Below are positions 7,576-11,830 of a DNA stretch of 11,830 bases, piece by piece (within the stretch, counting starts at the first letter, position 1; the number at the start of each line of letters is the position of its first letter). The position numbers and the translations under genes were made by a program. Origin of the DNA: Microcaldota archaeon (lineage in GTDB: Archaea > Micrarchaeota > Micrarchaeia > Micrarchaeales > Micrarchaeaceae); the NCBI GenBank assembly GCA_027344745.1, contig DAHWIS010000080.1, positions 1 through 11,830 on the forward strand, written 5' to 3'. The notes under the pieces are model-generated. The model had not been told where the DNA came from, did not search any database, and saw only the letters and a program-made list of their open reading frames with translations.

Positions 7576-8550
7576 TTACTTTTTTGCCCTTTCTAAAAGG
7601 CGAAGGTAGCTGTCGTACCTGCCGTACGGTATTTTGCCCTCTTCCACTGCCGCTTTGACTGCACATTCCGGCTCGTGCGAATGGCTGCAGTCCCTGAATT
7701 TGCAACGAACTGCATATTCTTCGAACTCTGGAAAGTAGAGACGCAGCACGTTAGCGTCAATTTCCGACAATCCGAGCGCCCTTATTCCGGGAGTGTCGAT
7801 AAGGAACGTAGATTTGCCTATCTGATGCAGCGAGGTCGTCGTCGTCGTATGCCTGCCTTTCCCGCTCTTTTCGCTTACTTCGTTTACGGGAAGGATCTCT
7901 TCCTTTAGCAGCGTGTTTATGAGCGACGATTTTCCCACCCCGCTATTTCCCACAAGGACGCACGTTTTTCCCTCTATGCGCTCCATCAGGGCTTCCATAC
8001 CTGCATGCGTCTTGTTCGAAACACCTACTATGGATACACCTGAATCTTTGTACATTGACAAATCGGGGATTGGTGCCAGATCTATCTTAGTCAGGCATAG
8101 CAGCGGCTTTATACCGCCATACTGGCATAATATGAGGTATCTATCCACAAGGCCAGTCTGGAATTGGGGCCGTATAGTCGAGGCAACGATTACAGCCATG
8201 TCTATATTGGCTGCTATGATATGCTCCTTTACGTTATGTATGGAATTTCTTGATTCGTCGGCATGCAGCCTGGCAATTCTTGAACGGCGTTCGATTATCC
8301 CAGCTATCTCCAAACCCGCCCGGGAAACATCGAACACAACATCATCCCCGATTGCGAGCTGGCTCAATATCTTTTTTTGATCCTTTGATTCTGCGCGCCC
8401 ATCCAGTAAACTTTCTTTCGACAGGATAGAATAGTTTGGGTAGTTCATACTTGCCAACACGCCGGTGCCACTATGCTTTGATGCTTCCTCCAGATTATAG
8501 ATCAGTGACATTTCCACACCACCAAAGTCGTGGACTTCCTCTGCGTTCAT
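7576..8550 (-). CDS. rsgA: RsgA/YjeQ-type circularly permuted GTPase
   Basis: RsgA is a GTPase that binds the 30S subunit and checks late maturation of the decoding centre. Motifs in the 324 residues appear in the permuted order of this family: G4 TKID (154-157), G1 GNSGVGKS (201-208), a Thr-rich switch GRHTTTT (232-238) and G3 DTPG (252-255). An OB-fold-like region precedes them (about 28-95). The C-terminal zinc site is complete: Cys 283, Cys 288, His 290 and Cys 296 with the standard C-x4-C-x-H-x5-C spacing, followed by AVKAAVEEGKI and RYDSYLRLLE. ATG 8550 has AGTGAT upstream and overlaps the stop of a 43-codon frame as ATGA. ATG 8511 (residue 14) follows GGTGGTG and is an alternative. RsgA is mainly bacterial, so transfer is a fair inference, though base composition does not stand out. 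Confidence 0.93.
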   Translation of the reverse strand: MNAEEVHDFGGVEMSLIYNLEEASKHSGTGVLASMNYPNYSILSKESLLDGRAESKDQKKILSQLAIGDDVVFDVSRAGLEIAGIIERRSRIARLHADESRNSIHNVKEHIIAANIDMAVIVASTIRPQFQTGLVDRYLILCQYGGIKPLLCLTKIDLAPIPDLSMYKDSGVSIVGVSNKTHAGMEALMERIEGKTCVLVGNSGVGKSSLINTLLKEEILPVNEVSEKSGKGRHTTTTTSLHQIGKSTFLIDTPGIRALGLSEIDANVLRLYFPEFEEYAVRCKFRDCSHSHEPECAVKAAVEEGKIPYGRYDSYLRLLERAKK

Positions 8551-8678
8551 GCAATCACTGCATCCCGCAAGGGATGTGTTTTACCTGTTCTCAGTTTTTC
8601 GGGATCTGCCTTCATTAGCGGCCTTGCCTTCTCCCTCTTGGTATTGATTCTGTATTTGTAAGTTCTTGCGAAAACCAT
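8547..8678 (-). CDS. 43-residue basic protein overlapping rsgA by ATGA, unrecognised
   Basis: This short frame runs from ATG 8678 to TGA 8549-8547 and its stop shares four bases (ATGA) with the rsgA start, the usual sign of translational coupling. The product begins MVFARTYKYRINTKREK and has 12 Lys/Arg against four acidic residues, no cysteine and no membrane segment, like a small nucleic-acid or ribosome-binding protein. AATATATAAA (8701-8710) is centred about 27 bases before ATG 8678, which would place the transcript start at that ATG, giving a leaderless mRNA. A further in-frame ATG at 8699 would add seven residues but lies upstream of that expected start. I recognise no family. The position suggests a role alongside RsgA in small-subunit assembly, but that is inference; it could also be a leader peptide controlling rsgA. 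Confidence 0.55.
   Translation of the reverse strand: MVFARTYKYRINTKREKARPLMKADPEKLRTGKTHPLRDAVIA
8561..8576. repeat. Hairpin just upstream of the rsgA start
   Basis: CATCCCGCAAGGGATG is a perfect 6-base stem with a 4-base loop. In the rsgA-direction mRNA the loop reads UUGC and the hairpin ends directly before the CAGTGAT ribosome-binding site of rsgA. It lies within the last codons of the upstream 43-residue frame. Read on the + strand the loop is GCAA, a GNRA tetraloop. Confidence 0.45.
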
Positions 8679-8700
8679 ATTATTTATACCGTCATTCATG

Positions 8701-8710
8701 TTTATATATT
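8701..8710 (-). promoter_or_regulatory. TATA box for the small ORF-rsgA operon
   Basis: On the minus strand this reads AATATATAAA, centred 27 bases before ATG 8678. This is the standard archaeal TATA-to-start distance and predicts a leaderless transcript for the small gene and rsgA. Confidence 0.55.
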
Positions 8711-8867
8711 CTTACGTTTATTATACATCGGCGGTGCTTTTGTTTGATGATTTTGTTGTCAAATTTTGGATTGTGCTGCAAGTCGGCCATCTCTCCTCCG
8801 AAGGGTATGTGATTTCCCGCTCACGTAGTTAATCTGGCAACTTCCCAAAACCCAAATACCAAAAAAG
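8711..8867. other. Intergenic stretch with a doubtful 32-codon frame
   Basis: The stretch separates the minus-strand small ORF-rsgA unit from the + strand cassette starting at 8905. The only coding hint is a minus-strand frame from ATG 8790 to TGA 8694-8692. It is preceded by GGAGGAG, a good ribosome-binding site, and encodes a 32-residue basic peptide starting MADLQHNPKFDNK. Its end passes the TATA box of the next gene and overlaps the in-frame ATG 8699 by eight bases. It shows no recognisable motif. I see no tRNA, no clear terminator and no repeat here. Confidence 0.25.
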
Positions 8868-8875
8868 TTTAAATA
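8868..8875 (+). promoter_or_regulatory. TATA box of the DGAHR-HAD cassette
   Basis: TTTAAATA, preceded by the purine-rich AAAAAAG that could act as a BRE, is centred about 33 bases before ATG 8905. Transcription would start roughly 7 bases before the ATG, leaving almost no leader; no GGTG-type ribosome-binding site is seen there. Confidence 0.55.
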
Positions 8876-8904
8876 TCTGTTTTATTACTTATACTGTTGA
8901 TTTT

Positions 8905-9786
8905 ATGATGAAAGAGTCTAACCCTAGAATGAATCTTGAACTAGGAAAATTCCTAAACAACGTTTACCACAACAGCAATTTCGAGAGGAAGCTTCACGAT
9001 GTAAAATCGATAATATCGCTTAAAGACCTCGTTGCCATGCAGAGGAATGCGATTGATGCTGACATAGTCTCAATCCCACTAAGGAAGGAGGAGCTAGATG
9101 GCATACTGCGCAGTATCAAGGACCAATACGGAACAGAAGTATACTCCAGCTCACACATAAGCATTGACTACTCCATTGATGGTAACTTCATGAATTCGCA
9201 AACGTTCTTAGAAGATGGAAAAGTCCATCTAAACATACCTGACCTAAACCGCTTCTTCAACTCTTTTGGAATGTCTGGAGTAGGCGATGCGCCGGCATCT
9301 GTGATAAAACTCGGTTATGGCGGGGAGTCTTATGCTGCAATATACATGCCGCCCATAATAGAGATTGCAGATAAATCTTACGTTGAAGAACCTCTAGAGT
9401 ATCTACGCCGAAGGGCTGAAAAATGCCCGATTATAAATATGAATGTTCTCAATTTTTCCAAACTTTGTATTGAAAGCACAAAGATCAACCTCAATCACGT
9501 CGCATTTACAACCGAAAAATTCCTTTCTGGATCCAACGGCTCTGTTGCGGTTTTAAGAGATGGAGCACATAGGGCTTACATAGGTTCGTTGTCCGGTGCA
9601 CCCATGCCGAAGATAGTGATAAATGGTTCTGAAGCTGAACTGAAAAGCGTTCCGATAAGCCCGCAAGATATGTATATCGTCATGGAGAAGCCAAAACAGA
9701 GAGAAGACAGGTTTCTAGGTTTGCACTACCGCCAAGGCAAGGAAGCGGGGTGGATAGAACTCGGCGAGGTGGGGATAGATGGCTAG
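8905..9786 (+). CDS. Hypothetical protein with ParB/sulfiredoxin-like DGAHR motif
   Basis: The 293-residue soluble protein has no signal peptide or membrane segment. Most of it is unrecognised. Near the C-terminal end VAVLRDGAHRAYIGSLSG (Asp 219, Gly 220, His 222, Arg 223) followed by PKIVINGSEAEL resembles the DGxHR nucleotide-binding core of the ParB/sulfiredoxin-like fold, where 'DGxHR' is followed by a helix and then a beta strand such as 'PvivV'. Members bind or hydrolyse nucleotides (CTP in ParB, ATP in sulfiredoxin), and some act on DNA. The N-terminal 200 residues contain no motif I can name. ATG 8905 is followed at once by ATG 8908. Its stop TAG overlaps the start of the HAD phosphatase gene by eight bases (ATGGCTAG), so the two products are probably made together. 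The motif call is by eye and rests on one block. Confidence 0.65.
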   Translation: MMKESNPRMNLELGKFLNNVYHNSNFERKLHDVKSIISLKDLVAMQRNAIDADIVSIPLRKEELDGILRSIKDQYGTEVYSSSHISIDYSIDGNFMNSQTFLEDGKVHLNIPDLNRFFNSFGMSGVGDAPASVIKLGYGGESYAAIYMPPIIEIADKSYVEEPLEYLRRRAEKCPIINMNVLNFSKLCIESTKINLNHVAFTTEKFLSGSNGSVAVLRDGAHRAYIGSLSGAPMPKIVINGSEAELKSVPISPQDMYIVMEKPKQREDRFLGLHYRQGKEAGWIELGEVGIDG

Positions 9787-10300
9787 TAGCAAGGTAGTTC
9801 TGATTGACTTTGACAATACCCTTTTTTTCACTGAGAAATCGATTAGGCTTGCAGCTAAGGAGGTACTTGGAAAAGGGCTTTCTGGACCGACCGTCAGAAA
9901 ACTGGATAAAAACATTAAACATAGAATATATGAACTTGCCCACTCAAAATATTATGATAGTGCTGAGATTAATGATGCAATGGTTTTCCGTTTATCGAAA
10001 AGGCAGGACTATCGCGTAGTGGTACTCACTGCAAGGCATTCCACAGTCCAATCTTATACGATTAGGTCCCTTAAGAATAGCAATATAAGGTACGATAGGT
10101 TGCTTTCAAGGAATGGTAAGGCTAAAGAAATGCAGGACGAGGATTGGAAGCTTGAAGTTGTAAAGCGCTATGCGAAACGGTACGATATAATCGAATTTTA
10201 CGACGATAAACCGGAGAATGCTGCCATCGTGAAGAACGCAGGGCTAGGCGCGCATGTATCTGTATTTAGGGTTGCACGAAACAAGATATCTAGGTTATGA
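9779..10300 (+). CDS. Small HAD-superfamily phosphatase, polynucleotide 3'-phosphatase-like
   Basis: The 173-residue soluble protein carries the HAD motifs: nucleophile block LIDFDNTLF with Asp 10, Asp 12 and Thr 14; motif II LTARH (Thr 84, Arg 86); a likely motif III Lys 124 in DWKLEVV; and the acidic pair Asp 142-Asp 143 in FYDDKPEN. A helical insert (about 20-66) lies between motifs I and II. The LTAR block, the following 'IRYDRLLSR' and the paired acids in 'YDD' recall the 3'-phosphatase domain of T4 polynucleotide kinase, but also other small HAD phosphatases, so the substrate is open. The ATG lies inside the end of the DGAHR gene, with an 8-base overlap. The two look like a single functional unit, perhaps acting on nucleotides or nucleic-acid ends. 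Confidence 0.78.
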   Translation: MASSKVVLIDFDNTLFFTEKSIRLAAKEVLGKGLSGPTVRKLDKNIKHRIYELAHSKYYDSAEINDAMVFRLSKRQDYRVVVLTARHSTVQSYTIRSLKNSNIRYDRLLSRNGKAKEMQDEDWKLEVVKRYAKRYDIIEFYDDKPENAAIVKNAGLGAHVSVFRVARNKISRL

Positions 10301-10353
10301 CATATGCACGGTATCCTCCCCGGCAAAATCTTAAATGCTCTGCAAACGTCAAT

Positions 10354-10364
10354 ACTTATAAATG
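10354..10364 (+). promoter_or_regulatory. TATA box of the DUF6159-like gene
   Basis: ACTTATAAATG would place transcript start near 10384, giving a leader of roughly 28 bases that contains AAATTATAGTT and the ribosome-binding site AGGGTG before ATG 10412. Confidence 0.5.
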
Positions 10365-10388
10365 CATAAACGAAAAAGATACATTGTG

Positions 10389-10399
10389 AAATTATAGTT
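10389..10399 (+). repeat. Leader motif AAATTATAGTT, copy 1
   Basis: AAATTATAGTT is followed two bases later by the ribosome-binding site AGGGTG of the DUF6159-like gene. An identical 11-base copy sits before the parvulin gene at 11320-11330. Confidence 0.45.
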
Positions 10400-10411
10400 T
10401 AGGGTGCATGT

Positions 10412-11299
10412 ATGTTCGAAAAAATGAGAAACGGATTCAGGCTTGGAAGCGCTACAAGGAAACTTATATTCAAGGACAAAAAGCTGCTTTTATACCCCGT
10501 TATAGGTGCGATAGTCTCGCTTGCGGTTATGGGGGTGCTTTTTGCGCTGCTTGTCTTTGGTGGAAGCATAACCGCGTTTGCAAGCGGCGGCTCAGGTCTA
10601 AGCAGCACTTATTCCGAGGCGTTCGGCATAATCGCCCTATTTGCATTGTACGTGTTGACCGCTTTCGTCTCTACATACGTCACCATGGCGATGTTTATAG
10701 CATATAAGCGACATAAGGATGGCAATGCCATCGCCATTACACAGTCATTTTCTGAGACAAAGCAATATCTCAAGCAAATAATCGAGTGGGCCATATTTTA
10801 CGGCATAGTATTGATGGTAATAAGGGCAATAGAGCAGAAGGTCGGAGGGCTCGGAGGTATGATAATAGGCGGCATAGGCTCCATGGCCATAGCGGTATCC
10901 GCAATGTTCGTAGTGCCGGTCATAATGGATAATAAGACCGGGCCTATTGCATCTATAAAACTCAGTGCAAAGATGTTGATAGACCATTTCGGCGCGACTT
11001 TCGGAGGCATGATATACTCAGAACTTTACAGTCTTGGCATAATACTCATAGGGATAGTCATGCTCGTGCTCAGCGCAATGGCTATCGCATTCGCAGGCAT
11101 TCTCGCCATAGTCGGCATAGCTGCCGGCATCGCAATAGTCATATTCGGAAGCATAATAAATTATACGACGCTTAACCTTTTCAAGCTGATCCTGTACGAA
11201 TACGTCAATGGAAAAGGGCTCCCGGAGGGATTCAACGAAGATCTGATAAAAAACAGCATAAGACAGAAAAGAAGTCGAACAGCGGGCAGGTTCGCCTGA
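10412..11299 (+). CDS. DUF6159-like multi-pass membrane protein
   Basis: The 295-residue protein has a short basic cytoplasmic-type N terminus (FRLGSATRKLIFKDKKLLLYPV) that matches the opening of the DUF6159 family, where a 'dk.LL.fPl' segment leads into the first helix. Hydrophobic stretches near 27-51, 70-97, 123-140, 147-171 and 203-250 suggest about six helices, the last stretch being long enough for two. The FVVPVIMDNKTGPIASIKLSAKML block (about 166-189) is the other family-like landmark. The function of DUF6159 proteins is not known. The tail is charged (KRSRTAGR). ATG 10412 follows AGGGTG by four bases; the overlapping ATG 10408 opens a different frame that is not the gene. The parvulin gene lies 41 bases downstream on the same strand and may share the transcript. 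Confidence 0.78.
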   Translation: MFEKMRNGFRLGSATRKLIFKDKKLLLYPVIGAIVSLAVMGVLFALLVFGGSITAFASGGSGLSSTYSEAFGIIALFALYVLTAFVSTYVTMAMFIAYKRHKDGNAIAITQSFSETKQYLKQIIEWAIFYGIVLMVIRAIEQKVGGLGGMIIGGIGSMAIAVSAMFVVPVIMDNKTGPIASIKLSAKMLIDHFGATFGGMIYSELYSLGIILIGIVMLVLSAMAIAFAGILAIVGIAAGIAIVIFGSIINYTTLNLFKLILYEYVNGKGLPEGFNEDLIKNSIRQKRSRTAGRFA

Positions 11300-11319
11300 A
11301 AGGAAAACAATGCGTTGAC

Positions 11320-11330
11320 AAATTATAGTT
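11320..11330 (+). repeat. Leader motif AAATTATAGTT, copy 2
   Basis: This copy directly precedes AGGTGG, the ribosome-binding site of the parvulin gene, which lies four bases before ATG 11341. It matches 10389-10399 at all 11 positions. Confidence 0.45.
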
Positions 11331-11340
11331 AGGTGGAATA

Positions 11341-11616
11341 ATGGCAGACAAAATAAGATGTGCGCACATACTGGTAGAGAAGGAATCCAAAGCAAAGGAG
11401 ATATTGGACAGGATAAACAAAGGCGAGAGTTTCTCAAAACTGGCCGAGGAAAACTCGCTTGACGGATCAAGAAAAAAAGGTGGTGACCTTGGTTATTTCG
11501 GACGCGGCATAATGGTAAAGGAATTTGAAAATGCGGCGTTCAAGCTTAACAAGGGGGAAGTCTCGGAAATTGTAAAAACGCAGTTCGGATACCATATAAT
11601 AAAAAGGCTTGAGTGA
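11341..11616 (+). CDS. Single-domain parvulin-type peptidyl-prolyl cis-trans isomerase
   Basis: The enzyme speeds cis-trans isomerisation of prolyl bonds during protein folding. The 91 residues are one complete parvulin domain, close to the size of E. coli PpiC and of the small archaeal parvulins known from Thaumarchaeota. Family landmarks are CAHILVE at the N terminus (His 9), FSKLAEENSLDGSRKKGGDLGYFGRG in the middle, where the 'GGDLG.f..G' loop is the strongest signature, VKEFENAAFKLNKGEVSEIVKTQFGYHIIK at the end, with the terminal 'GYHII' His. There is no signal peptide, so it should act in the cytoplasm. The gene has an excellent ribosome-binding site, AGGTGG, four bases before ATG. It is 41 bases downstream of the DUF6159-like gene. 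Confidence 0.95.
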   Translation: MADKIRCAHILVEKESKAKEILDRINKGESFSKLAEENSLDGSRKKGGDLGYFGRGIMVKEFENAAFKLNKGEVSEIVKTQFGYHIIKRLE

Positions 11617-11830
11617 TCGCATTGACTTGAAAAGGCGATTTTCCTGCCTCTGGTCAAGCATCCTGTAAAAAAGCAAAAATAGCCACCGTAAGTAGCTCGA
11701 AAAAACAAAAAAGGACGAATGCGCTAGTGCCTCAGTGCCTATAAGAGCCATGACCGCTCCTATGCGTTCCGTGGTCATTTTCCCGATTTCTGCCTCCGTA
11801 TCCCCCTTTTTTATGGTATCCGCTTCGGTC
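11467..11830 (-). CDS. Partial minus-strand open frame entering from the right edge
   Basis: A frame is open from base 11830 leftward to TGA 11469-11467, giving 120 residues with no start inside the window required. The first part (TEADTIKKGDTEAEIGKMTTER then IGAVMALIGTEALAHSSFF) has a coding look and ends in a hydrophobic segment. Beyond about 11710 the frame loses that look and runs 150 bases antisense to the well-supported parvulin gene. After two runs of six T (11710-11724), a shift by one base would instead give FELLTVAIFAFLQDA and stop near 11656, avoiding the overlap. I do not recognise the protein. The C-terminal boundary is therefore uncertain: either a true long overlap or a frameshift or sequence error in the T runs. 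Confidence 0.35.
   Translation of the reverse strand, partial: TEADTIKKGDTEAEIGKMTTERIGAVMALIGTEALAHSSFFVFSSYLRWLFLLFYRMLDQRQENRLFKSMRSLKPFYYMVSELRFYNFRDFPLVKLERRIFKFLYHYAASEITKVTTFFS

Noticed and set aside
8743..8750. TGATGA resembling box C of a C/D box guide RNA
   Set aside because: No box D (CTGA) is seen at a suitable distance, nor a matching internal C'/D' pair.
8848..8857. CCCAAAACCC telomere-like repeat
   Set aside because: Only one and a half units are present; too short to be a repeat array.
11493..11708. 71-codon minus-strand frame
   Set aside because: It lies mostly antisense to the parvulin gene, has no ribosome-binding site and matches no family.

Overview
The window reads as archaeal chromosome. 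The leucyl-tRNA synthetase is of the archaeal type, an archaeal-type prepilin peptidase is present, several genes have TATA-like boxes about 25-35 bases upstream of the start, and ribosome-binding sites are of the GGTG/GTGAT kind that matches an archaeal 16S rRNA 3' end. The tRNA gene does not encode CCA. Codon use is rich in ATA (Ile) and AGG (Arg). The small, tightly packed genes and the gene mix would fit a DPANN archaeon such as a Micrarchaeota/ARMAN relative, but that placement is inference and is not proven by this window.

Layout. 1-183: the C-terminal end of a + strand protein resembling AbiEi-type antitoxins. 276-2029 (minus): an unrecognised six-helix membrane protein and, upstream of it, a type IV prepilin peptidase (A24, PibD/FlaK-like). 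A short divergent promoter region then leads to leuS (2128-4950, +), which overlaps by one base with a HAD hydrolase gene (4950-5621). scpA and scpB (5689-6878) form the kleisin part of an SMC complex and are followed tail-to-tail by a PduO-type cobalamin adenosyltransferase gene (6889-7434, minus). A tRNA-Val(CAC) gene lies divergently at 7481-7552.

7576-8678 (minus) holds rsgA, a circularly permuted ribosome-assembly GTPase typical of bacteria. It is preceded by a 43-codon open frame that overlaps it by ATGA and sits exactly where a leaderless transcript from a good TATA box would begin. Divergent to it, 8905-10300 (+) is a two-gene cassette with an 8-base overlap: a 293-residue protein with a ParB/sulfiredoxin-like DGAHR motif, and a small HAD phosphatase recalling the polynucleotide 3'-phosphatase group. 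10412-11299 is a DUF6159-like multi-pass membrane protein, 11341-11616 a single-domain parvulin, and a minus-strand frame enters from the right edge.

Most genes are housekeeping: translation (leuS, tRNA, rsgA), chromosome organisation (scpAB), protein folding (parvulin) and surface-filament maturation (prepilin peptidase). The parts most worth a second look are the short gene coupled to rsgA, the DGAHR plus HAD cassette, and the GAAD variant of the prepilin peptidase active site. No mobile element, CRISPR array or rRNA was seen.
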